From Clostridiales bacterium UBA7285 (GTDB lineage: Bacteria > Bacillota > Clostridia > Peptostreptococcales > Anaerovoracaceae): a stretch of DNA of 64,000 nucleotides. The notes beneath the pieces are model-generated. The model saw only the letters and a program-made list of their open reading frames with translations, searched no databases and had not been told where the DNA came from. Shown piece by piece: positions 41,384 through 49,070 of this stretch; position 1 is the stretch's first letter, and every line of letters begins with the position of its first letter. The stretch covers positions 1 through 64,000 of the forward strand of contig DKRJ01000026.1 of the NCBI GenBank assembly GCA_002472145.1, given 5' to 3'. A program made the translations under genes and the position numbers.

Positions 41384-43102
41384 ATGACAAAAACACTGCT
41401 TCACTACTTCAAACCTCATAAAAAAATATTCGCCGCGGATATGTTCTGCGCCGTGATGATCGCTTTGATCGACCTCGTATTCCCGTACGTCTCGCGGTAC
41501 TCGATGTACGACCTGCTGCCTGCGATGAAATACAAGGCTTTCTTCGCCGTGATGGCTTTGATGGTGGCCGCGTTCGCCATGAGATCGGGCTTCTACTACA
41601 TCATGACGTACTGGGGACACACCTTCGGCGTACTGGTAGAAACAGACATAAGAGCCGACCTCTTCCATCACATGCAGGAACTGGACTTTGAGTTCTACGA
41701 CCAGAACAGGACAGGCGTGCTCATGAGCCGGCTCACGAGCGATCTCTTTGATATTACCGAATTGGCGCATCACGGCCCGGAGGATATCGTCATTTCTCTC
41801 TGCACGATCGCGGGCTCTCTCGTTTTCATGTTCATGATGGAATGGAGGCTGGCGCTCGTAATCGCCATACTGGTTCCGATCTTCATCATCGTTCTGATGA
41901 CCTCGCGCCGCGACATGGAGAACACATCTGTGACGGTCAAGAAAAAGCAGGCTGTCATCAGCGCGGAGATCGAGTCGTGCATCTCCGGCATCAGAACGTC
42001 GAAAGCCTTCGCAAACGAGGAGGTCGACGAGGAACGCTTTGACGACTCCAACACGAGATACGGCAGGGCCAAGAGCGATTATTACAAGGCCATGGGCCGC
42101 TTCAACGCGTCTCAGGAGTTTTTCATGTGCGCCATACAGGTCGCCGTGATCGCATTCGGCGGAGCGCTCATAATGCAGGAGAAGATGAACTATATAGATC
42201 TCATCACCTTCATGCTTTACATTTCAACGTTCGTAACGCCTATCAGGCGGCTCTCGAACCTCGCTGACGTTCTGACGAACGGGCGCGCCGGACTGAAGCG
42301 CTTCACGGAGATAATGAAGATACAGCCGGAGATCAGGGAAAAAGAGGACGCGAAGCCTCTCGTCGTGACCGACGGCGCGATAGACATAGACGACGTGACC
42401 TTCTCCTACAACGGGAAGACCGACGTCATCAAAGACATGACCCTGCACGTCAGACCGGGCGAGACACTGGCGATAGTAGGGCACTCCGGCGGCGGCAAAA
42501 CTACGCTCTGCCAGCTGATACCGCGCTTCTACGACGTAGATAAGGGGAGCATCAGAATAGACGGCACGGACATCCGCGACGTCACGAAGCGCTCGATACG
42601 CGAAAACGTCGGCATCGTGCAGCAGGACGTATTTATCTTTGCCGACACGGTGCGCGAGAACATCAGATACGGAAGGCCGGAGGCGACCGAGGAGGAGATA
42701 GATGAGGCCGCGCGGCGCGCCGAGATCTACGACGACATCATGCGCATGCCGGACGGTTTTGATACGTACGTGGGAGAGCGCGGAACGAAGTTGTCGGGAG
42801 GACAGAAGCAGCGCATCTCCATAGCGAGGATATTCCTCAAGGACCCGAAGATACTCATCCTGGACGAGGCCACTTCATCGCTTGACACAATAACCGAACG
42901 CGCTATCCAGCAGTCGTTCGACGAACTGGCAAAGGGCAGGACGTCGCTCGTTATAGCGCACAGGCTCGCAACCGTGATAAACGCCGACAGGATCGTTTTG
43001 ATAGACGACGGAAGGATAGCCGAGGAGGGGACGCACAGGGAACTCATGGCTCTGAACGGCGAGTATGCCCGCCTCTATAACACGCAGAAACTGTATGACT
43101 GA
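41384..43102 (+). CDS. ABC exporter, fused permease and ATPase
   Basis: This 572-residue half-transporter of the MsbA/BmrA type would act as a homodimer in the membrane. About six transmembrane helices (residues 1-310) are followed by an ATPase domain. That domain has Walker A GHSGGGKT (near 366), Q-loop VQQDVFIF, signature LSGGQKQRIS, Walker B ILILDEATSSLD and H-loop IAH. The substrate (drug, lipid or peptide) cannot be inferred; no partner half-transporter is adjacent. No strong Shine-Dalgarno site is seen. Confidence 0.93.
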   Translation: MTKTLLHYFKPHKKIFAADMFCAVMIALIDLVFPYVSRYSMYDLLPAMKYKAFFAVMALMVAAFAMRSGFYYIMTYWGHTFGVLVETDIRADLFHHMQELDFEFYDQNRTGVLMSRLTSDLFDITELAHHGPEDIVISLCTIAGSLVFMFMMEWRLALVIAILVPIFIIVLMTSRRDMENTSVTVKKKQAVISAEIESCISGIRTSKAFANEEVDEERFDDSNTRYGRAKSDYYKAMGRFNASQEFFMCAIQVAVIAFGGALIMQEKMNYIDLITFMLYISTFVTPIRRLSNLADVLTNGRAGLKRFTEIMKIQPEIREKEDAKPLVVTDGAIDIDDVTFSYNGKTDVIKDMTLHVRPGETLAIVGHSGGGKTTLCQLIPRFYDVDKGSIRIDGTDIRDVTKRSIRENVGIVQQDVFIFADTVRENIRYGRPEATEEEIDEAARRAEIYDDIMRMPDGFDTYVGERGTKLSGGQKQRISIARIFLKDPKILILDEATSSLDTITERAIQQSFDELAKGRTSLVIAHRLATVINADRIVLIDDGRIAEEGTHRELMALNGEYARLYNTQKLYD

Positions 43103-43117
43103 GGATCGGGACATATC

Positions 43118-43849
43118 ATGATCAAATATCTGGCAATTATATCAGCCGCCGCGTCCGCTTTTGTTCTTCTGGTGGCTTTTACTTTCAAGGAAAAGGTGAA
43201 GCGCAGGGCATTTCTCATCAGCAGGTTCGCGCTTATCGCGATCGTCGTGGCTGTGGTTTTGATTTTTAATTACGCGGAACTGGATGACAGGTTCCTGGGC
43301 TTTGTCGTGATTGCAGCTCTTTACGTTTCGTACGTCATAGAAAAAAGTATTATCGCGCGAAGCGGGACTGAGACCGACACAGTTGGCGGGCAGGACCGCT
43401 CGTATTCGGTCCGGAATTTTGAACCGGGGGACGCAGACGCTTGCTATGCTCTGTACCGGAACACGGTACGCGAGTGCTGCGCCGCGGATTATACGGGCAC
43501 TCAGATCGATGCTCTCGCGCCGAAGAACGTGAACGCTGCATCATGGCGGGAGACACTCATGCGCCACGTGACTCTCGTCGCCGTGCATAAGGGGCGCGTC
43601 GTGGCGTTCGCGGACATGGACGACACGGGATATCTAGGACGCATAGCCGTTCGGAAGGATTTTCAGCGGAACGGGATAGGGACCGACCTCTTCGGAAGAC
43701 TCGAGGCGGCCGCTCCTCAGGGCATCCTGACGAGCGCGACGCTGACGGCTGTGCCTTTTTTCGAGAAACTCGGCTTTGAAAATATCGAAAAACGCGACGC
43801 GGATCACGGGGGGATCCCCGCACCGGTCGTTATCATGCAGAAGAAATAG
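43118..43849 (+). CDS. GNAT family acetyltransferase with N-terminal membrane anchor
   Basis: The 243-residue protein starts with three hydrophobic stretches (about 4-20, 30-48 and 56-68) and then a GNAT domain (about 88-240). The acetyl-CoA motif A is IAVRKDFQRNGIGTDLF, followed by a FFEKLGFE motif B region. A GNAT domain tethered to the membrane is uncommon; the likely substrate is membrane-proximal or a small amine. The gene follows the ABC exporter by 15 bases, so the two may act on the same compound. Exact function unknown. Confidence 0.8.
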   Translation: MIKYLAIISAAASAFVLLVAFTFKEKVKRRAFLISRFALIAIVVAVVLIFNYAELDDRFLGFVVIAALYVSYVIEKSIIARSGTETDTVGGQDRSYSVRNFEPGDADACYALYRNTVRECCAADYTGTQIDALAPKNVNAASWRETLMRHVTLVAVHKGRVVAFADMDDTGYLGRIAVRKDFQRNGIGTDLFGRLEAAAPQGILTSATLTAVPFFEKLGFENIEKRDADHGGIPAPVVIMQKK

Positions 43850-43895
43850 GGAGACGGGGAGAAGAGACGCATGCCGTCCCGCATCACCTCGCAGT

Positions 43896-43925
43896 ATCCG
43901 GTCCATGCTTCGGCCGGATTTTTTG
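43896..43925 (+). terminator. Rho-independent terminator after the GNAT gene
   Basis: ATCCGG (43896-43901) pairs with CCGGAT (43914-43919) around a 12-base loop and runs into a T-rich tract. It separates the exporter/GNAT pair from the alcohol dehydrogenase operon. Confidence 0.7.
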
Positions 43926-44027
43926 TTCGTAATTTTAGACAGTTTAGGCATAAAACAAAGAAACGGCGCGCTTTTTAGGCCGCTCACCAGTTTGCGAAAA
44001 GTTTCTTTATTTTCTTTTGTTAATTCG

Positions 44028-44056
44028 TTGACAATATGAATACGGAAGGTTACGAT
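44028..44056 (+). promoter_or_regulatory. Sigma-A promoter of the alcohol dehydrogenase
   Basis: A perfect TTGACA (44028-44033), a 17-base spacer and TACGAT (44051-44056) are followed by about 60 bases of A-rich leader and GGAGG before the ATG at 44125. The consensus -35 suggests strong expression. Confidence 0.75.
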
Positions 44057-44124
44057 GAATATTAAGTTAAAGTTTTAACAAATGCGACAAAAGAGCGCAA
44101 CAAAAGAAAAATGGAGGTTTATGA

Positions 44125-45180
44125 ATGAAAGGCTACGCAATGCTCAAAATCGGTTCATCGGGATGGATCGAAAAGGATCGTCCGGTCTGCGGGCACATGG
44201 ACGCCATCTGCAGGCCGATCGCTGTGGCGATCTGCTCCTCGGACGTGCACACGCTCTGGGCGGGCGCTCTCGGGGACAGGCATGACATGATCCTCGGTCA
44301 CGAATGCTGCGCCGAAGTCGTCGAGGTAGGCGACGTGGTGAAGGATTTCAAGCCGGGAGACAAGGTCCTGGTGCCTGCTATCACTCCGGACTGGAATTCC
44401 GCCGCCGCTCAGGCGGGCTGGCAGCAGCAGTCCGGCGGTCTTCTCGGAGGGTGGAAGTTCTCGAACTATAAGGACGGAGTATTTGCTGACTTTTTCCACG
44501 TGAACGACGCTGACGGCAACCTCGCTCATCTTCCTGAAGGGATCGACCCTGTCGACGCGTGCATCCTCTCCGACATGGTCCCTACGGGGTTCCACGCCGT
44601 CGAACAGGCTAATGTCCAGTTCGGCGATTCTGTGCTCGTCATCGGAATCGGTCCTGTCGGCCTCATGTCCGTACGCGCGTGCGCTCTGCGCGGGGCGAGC
44701 CGCATCATCGCCGTCGGGACGAGGGAGATATGCCGCAAGGTGGCCAGAGAATACGGCGCCGACGAGTTCCTGAGCTATAAAGACGGCTCTATCGCTGATC
44801 AGGTCCTCGCTATGACCGGCGGAGAAGGTGTCGACCGCGTCTGCATCGCCGGAGGAACGGTCGATACGTTCAGCGAAGCGGTCAAATGCCTCAAGCCGGG
44901 CGGAGTTATCGGGAACGTGAACTACCTCGGAGAAGGCGACTACGTCAGGATCCCTCGCGTTGAGTGGGGATGCGGCATGGCGAACAAAACGATCTGCGGC
45001 GGTCTAATGCCGGGAGGAAGGCTCCGCATGGAAAAACTTTCGAGCCTCGTGACGTCGGGCCGTCTCGACCTTCATAAGGAAGTGACGCACGTTTTCCAGG
45101 GAAAGGAACATATAGAGGAAGCGCTGTTCCTCATGCGCGACAAGCCGGCTGATCTGATCAAACCGGTCGTCGTATGGTAG
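44125..45180 (+). CDS. adh: NADP-dependent secondary alcohol dehydrogenase
   Basis: This 351-residue zinc enzyme resembles the clostridial/Thermoanaerobacter secondary alcohol dehydrogenases that interconvert ketones (acetone, 2-butanone) and secondary alcohols. Catalytic zinc ligands C37, H59 and D150 (with E60) are at the same numbers as in those enzymes. The Rossmann motif GIGPVG is present. The NADP-selecting residues are G198, T199 (Ser in the type enzyme), R200 and Y218. It should be a cytosolic tetramer serving as an electron sink. A COG0523 GTPase starts ten bases downstream. Confidence 0.92.
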   Translation: MKGYAMLKIGSSGWIEKDRPVCGHMDAICRPIAVAICSSDVHTLWAGALGDRHDMILGHECCAEVVEVGDVVKDFKPGDKVLVPAITPDWNSAAAQAGWQQQSGGLLGGWKFSNYKDGVFADFFHVNDADGNLAHLPEGIDPVDACILSDMVPTGFHAVEQANVQFGDSVLVIGIGPVGLMSVRACALRGASRIIAVGTREICRKVAREYGADEFLSYKDGSIADQVLAMTGGEGVDRVCIAGGTVDTFSEAVKCLKPGGVIGNVNYLGEGDYVRIPRVEWGCGMANKTICGGLMPGGRLRMEKLSSLVTSGRLDLHKEVTHVFQGKEHIEEALFLMRDKPADLIKPVVVW

Positions 45181-45190
45181 CGGGACAGAC

Positions 45191-46504
45191 GTGGACGTAC
45201 TTATAATCGCTGGTTATCTGGGCGCCGGAAAGACAACGTTTATCCGGCGCCTTGCTGACCATCTGAAAGACTTGAATTTCGCTGTCCTCGAGAATGAATC
45301 GGGGGACACGAACTATGACGCCGCGCTCTTAGGACAGAGCGTTGAACCGTCCAGGATCTGGGAAATGACCGAAAACTGTGTATGCTGCACGGGAAAGGCT
45401 GATTTCCTCACTAACCTGGTCACCATCTCATCCACGCTCGACCCCGACGTCCTGATAGTCGAGCCGACCGGCGCGGTGCGCCTCGACGCCGTCTTGCGCA
45501 GCGTCGAGGGCCTCAGCTACGGCAAGCTGAGGCTGCTTTCGCCCGTCCTCATCGCGGACGCCCCCCGGATGGGCGAAAGCGCGCGCCGCATCAGCATGCG
45601 CGCCGGCCTCGGCACTGGTGCTGCCGTGCGCTCAGACTCGTGCGCCGGCCTCGGCACTGATGCTGCCGTGCGCTCAGACTCGTGCGCCGGCCTTGGCACT
45701 GGTACTGCCGTGCGCTCAGACTCGTGCGCTGGCCTCGGCACTGGTGCCGCCGTGCGCTCAGACTCGTGCGCCGGCCTTGGCACTGATGCCGCCGGGCGCA
45801 CAGACTCGCGCGCCGGCCTCGGCACTGATGCTGCCGGGCGTTCAGACATGCGCGCCGGCCTCGGCACTGATGCTGCCTGGCGCTCAGACTCGCGCGCCGG
45901 CCTGCTCGCCGAGTCTGCCGGCTGCGCCGGGACCATAGTCCTGTCGAAATCGGAACAGCTTTCGGAAGATGAAACGTCGCTCTATACGAGCGTCCTGAGG
46001 GGATTGAACCCGGACGCGGAGATAGTTTCTGGAGATTATTCCACCAGAGACGATTCGTGGTGGCGTTCTCTCATCAGCAGACCGTACAGAGATCCGGACG
46101 GAACGGCGCCTGAAATAGACGCCGAAAACGGTGCCGGCGGAACTTTAAGCCTTGGAGCCGCCGGACCGTCTGCCGTCCGGGCATCGGCCCAGAAAAAATT
46201 CGATACCGTATCGCTGAAGGATATTTCGCTTCCGACGCCGGCGCATCTTATGACGATACTCGACATAGCCGCATCCGGGCTGTTCGGAGAGGCGGAGAGA
46301 GCTAAGGGATGCCTGCCTTGCGGAGTATCGGACGGCTGGATCAGATTCGATCTCGTCGGAAAGGACTGGGCACTGACCGGTGCGCCGCCACAGGATCACT
46401 CCGAGGCTGTTTTTATAGGAAACGGACTTCGCGAAAAAGACATACGGGAATATTTTACGATTTTCACCTCGCTGGCCAGAGTGCGATACAGATTCGGGAA
46501 GTGA
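45191..46504 (+). CDS. COG0523 (CobW-like) GTPase with a 14-residue repeat insertion
   Basis: The protein has 437 residues; relatives are about 320-350. The N-terminus has Walker A GYLGAGKTT (8-16) and the metal-binding CxCC motif C63-V-C65-C66. IVEPTG follows. Residues 141-238 are seven tandem 14-residue repeats (GTGAAVRSDSCAGL type), several with Cys, inserted in the loop before the G4 region. G4 is degenerate (LSKSEQ in place of NKxD). A reduced CobW C-terminal domain follows. COG0523 GTPases deliver metals such as Zn, Co or Fe to target enzymes; the adjacent zinc alcohol dehydrogenase is a possible client, by context only. The start is a GTG. Confidence 0.85.
   Translation: MDVLIIAGYLGAGKTTFIRRLADHLKDLNFAVLENESGDTNYDAALLGQSVEPSRIWEMTENCVCCTGKADFLTNLVTISSTLDPDVLIVEPTGAVRLDAVLRSVEGLSYGKLRLLSPVLIADAPRMGESARRISMRAGLGTGAAVRSDSCAGLGTDAAVRSDSCAGLGTGTAVRSDSCAGLGTGAAVRSDSCAGLGTDAAGRTDSRAGLGTDAAGRSDMRAGLGTDAAWRSDSRAGLLAESAGCAGTIVLSKSEQLSEDETSLYTSVLRGLNPDAEIVSGDYSTRDDSWWRSLISRPYRDPDGTAPEIDAENGAGGTLSLGAAGPSAVRASAQKKFDTVSLKDISLPTPAHLMTILDIAASGLFGEAERAKGCLPCGVSDGWIRFDLVGKDWALTGAPPQDHSEAVFIGNGLREKDIREYFTIFTSLARVRYRFGK
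45611..45904 (+). repeat. Seven tandem 42-bp coding repeats
   Basis: Units begin at 45611, 45653, 45695, 45737, 45779, 45821 and 45863. Each is 42 bases, in frame, encoding a 14-residue unit, and most positions are conserved between units. All three plus frames and at least one minus frame stay open across the array because the period is a multiple of three. Confidence 0.95.
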
Positions 46505-46616
46505 CCGGAAGCGTGCAGCGATACAATTGCCTGCAGGCAGCGAGACACATGCACTCGATTGCGAGACGCATTACAACCGACCGCATTATGGAGTACCGAT
46601 ATACACATTATCATTA

Positions 46617-46645
46617 TTGCTCATCGCGTTCATCTGCTCTATAAT
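46617..46645 (+). promoter_or_regulatory. Promoter candidate for the ridA operon
   Basis: TTGCTC (46617-46622) and a perfect TATAAT (46640-46645) are separated by 17 bases. A GCGGC/GCCGC stem (46658-46662 with 46671-46675) lies in the leader before the AAGGAGG site of ridA. Nothing else is seen in the 222-base gap. Confidence 0.55.
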
Positions 46646-46726
46646 TACATTGGCTGTGCGGCACGGCAGAGCCGCGCCGAACGGATGATTCTGCCGATTT
46701 GATTTATCGTTAGAAGGAGGCCCATC

Positions 46727-47134
46727 ATGAGACAGGCGATCCATACCGACAAGGCTCCTGCTGCCATCGGACCGTATCAACAGGCGTGGCGCGCGGGAGA
46801 TTTTCTTTTTACGGCCGGACAGGGACCGGCTGATCCCGTTACGGGAAAGGTCACAGGCACCACGATCACGGAACAGGCCGAGCAGACGATGAAAAACATC
46901 GGCGCGATCCTGGAGGCCGCCGGGACCGACTTCACGAGCGCGGTCAAGGTCCTCTGCTTCCTCGCCAATGCCGAGGGTTTCAAGGCGTTCAACGAAGTCT
47001 ACGCCAGATATTTCACATCGAAGCCAGCCAGGACGTGCGTCATGGTGAAGGATTTTCCGGCCCCGTGTCTCTGCGAGGTCGAGGTTATATGCTATCTCGG
47101 CGAACGAGCCGTAACAGATACGGAGGGAATATGA
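46727..47134 (+). CDS. ridA: RidA family enamine/imine deaminase
   Basis: RidA proteins hydrolyse reactive 2-aminoacrylate and related enamines or imines formed by PLP enzymes. The 135-residue protein matches the family: KAPAAIGPYQQA near the N-terminus, the FTAGQGPADP strand, the substrate-binding Arg in KPARTCV and the C-terminal EVEVICYL. AGAAGGAGG precedes the ATG. It overlaps the acyltransferase gene (ATGA). Protecting PLP enzymes, such as the aminotransferase in this window, is a sensible role. Confidence 0.93.
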   Translation: MRQAIHTDKAPAAIGPYQQAWRAGDFLFTAGQGPADPVTGKVTGTTITEQAEQTMKNIGAILEAAGTDFTSAVKVLCFLANAEGFKAFNEVYARYFTSKPARTCVMVKDFPAPCLCEVEVICYLGERAVTDTEGI

Positions 47135-48084
47135 TCTACCGATATTTGGAGGACCTCGAACGCGAGGCCGCAAAGGCTGAAAAACCTATGCGCGTCGCTG
47201 TCGCTGGGGCTGCCGACGAATCTGTGCTCGAGGCCGTTTTTGAAGCGGCGAACAGGAACATCGTATCCCCGATACTGATCGGAAATAAGGATGAAATAGC
47301 GCGCAAGTCCGAAAACATCCCGGCCGATGCCGCTGCCGCGATAGCGGGACTTCCCGTCATCGCGGCGGACGGGCCCGGGGACTGCGGAGAAGCAGCCGTT
47401 GCGGCTGTAAGGGACGGAGCGGCCGACTTCATAATGAAGGGGAACATGGAGACGAGCGACGTCCTCAAGCCGCTCGTGAGAAAAGAGAACGGCCTCAATA
47501 CGGGACGCACCATGAACGTGCTGGCGTATAACGAGGTGCCGTGCCTGCCGCGGATGCTCGGGCTCTCCGACGGAGGGATGATCCCGTACCCTACGTTCGA
47601 ACAGAAAAAAGATATCCTCGAGAACTGCGTGGGGATGCTGCGCGCTCTGGGGATAGAACGCCCGCAGGTCGCTGTTTTGGCCGGAATAGAACACGTAAAC
47701 CCTAAAATGCCTGAGACGGTCGACGCCGCCAGGCTGCAGGAGATGAACAGAGCCGGCGAGATAACTGACTGCGACGTGTACGGGCCGATTTCCATAGACA
47801 TCGCTCTCTCTGCGGAGATCGCGGCGCATAAGGGATATGACTGCCCGTCGTGCGGAAACTTCGATCTCGTGATCGTTCCGTCGCTCGTAGCCGGAAACCT
47901 CATGAACAAAGCGATGATAATCACAGGAGGAGCAAAGATGGCGGGAGTCGTTCTCGGAGCTAAGGTCCCGGTGGTCCTCAGTTCCAGAGGGGCGTCGCCG
48001 GAGGAAAAGTTCGGCTCGCTCGCGCTGGCCGCTCTCGCAGCCCGTAAAAACGGATCAGACTTGATGGAGCCAGAAGGAAAATGA
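47131..48084 (+). CDS. Phosphate acetyl/butyryltransferase family protein (first Ptb paralogue)
   Basis: Starting at ATG 47131 (GGAGGG upstream; the longer frame from 47035 overlaps ridA and is unlikely) this is a 317-residue protein. Family features are FIMKGNMETSDVLKPLVRKENGLNTGR, LGLSDGGMIPYP, NPKMPETVDA and DLVIVPSLVAGNLMNKA. It would transfer an acyl group between CoA and phosphate. It resembles the Ptb at 57737 along its length but sits with ridA and a YitT gene, with no kinase beside it. Acyl specificity is unknown. Confidence 0.88.
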   Translation: MIYRYLEDLEREAAKAEKPMRVAVAGAADESVLEAVFEAANRNIVSPILIGNKDEIARKSENIPADAAAAIAGLPVIAADGPGDCGEAAVAAVRDGAADFIMKGNMETSDVLKPLVRKENGLNTGRTMNVLAYNEVPCLPRMLGLSDGGMIPYPTFEQKKDILENCVGMLRALGIERPQVAVLAGIEHVNPKMPETVDAARLQEMNRAGEITDCDVYGPISIDIALSAEIAAHKGYDCPSCGNFDLVIVPSLVAGNLMNKAMIITGGAKMAGVVLGAKVPVVLSSRGASPEEKFGSLALAALAARKNGSDLMEPEGK

Positions 48085-48983
48085 TGAGAGAAAAGACCGC
48101 CCGGACGTCCCCTCACAGGGTGAGGGATATAGTTTTGGATTACATGCTGCTGACTTTTGCCACGTTCATCGTGGCGTCAGCGGTCTTTTTGTTCATGATG
48201 CCGAGCCACGCTACGATCTCGAGCATCACCGGAATAGCGATGGTGCTTCAGTTCGTCATTCCTCTGACGGTCGCCCAGATAACGTTCATACTTAACTGCA
48301 TCCTGATCACGATCGGCTTTATAGTCTTCGGCAGGGAATTCGGGGCAAAGACGGTCTATACGTCGCTCATGATGCCTGTCATCATGAGGATTTACGAGAT
48401 CGCGCTGCCGGATTTTCAGTCGATCACAGGTGATCCGCTCACGGACGTCCTCGCCTACGTAGTGCTCGTCAGCCTCGGGCTTTCCATTCTGTTCAACGAC
48501 AACGCCTGCTCCGGAGGGATAGACATCGTCGCCAAACTTCTGAACAAGTATTTCCACATCAACATCGGAACGGCGATGACTGTCGCCGGCGTCGCTGTCT
48601 CGTTCTCGTCGGGTCTCGTTTACGACGCTAAGACTGTAGTGCTCTCTCTGCTCGGGACGTATCTGAACGGGATAATACTCGACAGGTTCATATTCGGCGC
48701 GACGGGCAAAAAACGCGTCTGCATAGTCTCCGAAAAGAAGGAAGAGGAGATCTGCGGCTACATCCTGAACACGCTGCACAGCGGCGCGTCGCTCTATGAC
48801 TGCATCGGGGCATATTCCCACGAGGCGCACAGGGAGATAATAACGATAGTGGATCGCCACGAGTATCAGCAGCTGATGGACTACATCGTTAAGACCGACC
48901 CCGACGCTTTCGTCACGATCTACAGTGTGGAGAACGCCAGATATCTTCCGAAGGTCATCAAAAACTCCGAAGAGGAAAAATAA
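48081..48983 (+). CDS. YitT family membrane protein
   Basis: This 300-residue protein has five or six hydrophobic segments (about 18-205) with the SITGIAMVLQF and CSGGIDIVAKLLNKYF features of the YitT (DUF161) family. A C-terminal cytoplasmic DUF2179 domain (about 210-295) includes REIITIVDRHEY and DPDAFVTI. Its role is unknown. The ATG overlaps the stop of the upstream acyltransferase, and a second in-frame ATG follows at once. Confidence 0.9.
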   Translation: MMREKTARTSPHRVRDIVLDYMLLTFATFIVASAVFLFMMPSHATISSITGIAMVLQFVIPLTVAQITFILNCILITIGFIVFGREFGAKTVYTSLMMPVIMRIYEIALPDFQSITGDPLTDVLAYVVLVSLGLSILFNDNACSGGIDIVAKLLNKYFHINIGTAMTVAGVAVSFSSGLVYDAKTVVLSLLGTYLNGIILDRFIFGATGKKRVCIVSEKKEEEICGYILNTLHSGASLYDCIGAYSHEAHREIITIVDRHEYQQLMDYIVKTDPDAFVTIYSVENARYLPKVIKNSEEEK

Positions 48984-48992
48984 CGGTTTTTA

Positions 48993-49001
48993 TGTTAGAA
49001 T
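48993..49001 (+). promoter_or_regulatory. Extended -10 promoter candidate for gltX
   Basis: TGT followed by TAGAAT (48996-49001) matches an extended -10 with five of six hexamer bases; no -35 is evident. About 65 bases of leader precede the gltX ATG. Confidence 0.45.
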
Positions 49002-49070
49002 ATCATTGCGGCAGTCCGAGGGAACGCGGGCCGTGCCGGACTTATTTTGCTGCAGCCGTCGGAGGTAGAG

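Noticed and set aside
45611..45904. CRISPR-like repeat array
   Set aside because: The units are contiguous 42-base in-frame repeats with no unique spacers, inside a GTPase gene, and no cas genes are nearby.
45517..45938. Alternative-frame repeat proteins across the array (plus frame 2 and minus strand)
   Set aside because: Frames stay open only because the 42-base period is divisible by three; flanks show no start signals or family features.
49047..49070. Upstream start for gltX
   Set aside because: The added residues are encoded by the ribosome-binding region itself; ATG 49071 has ideal GGAGG spacing and a family-like N-terminus.
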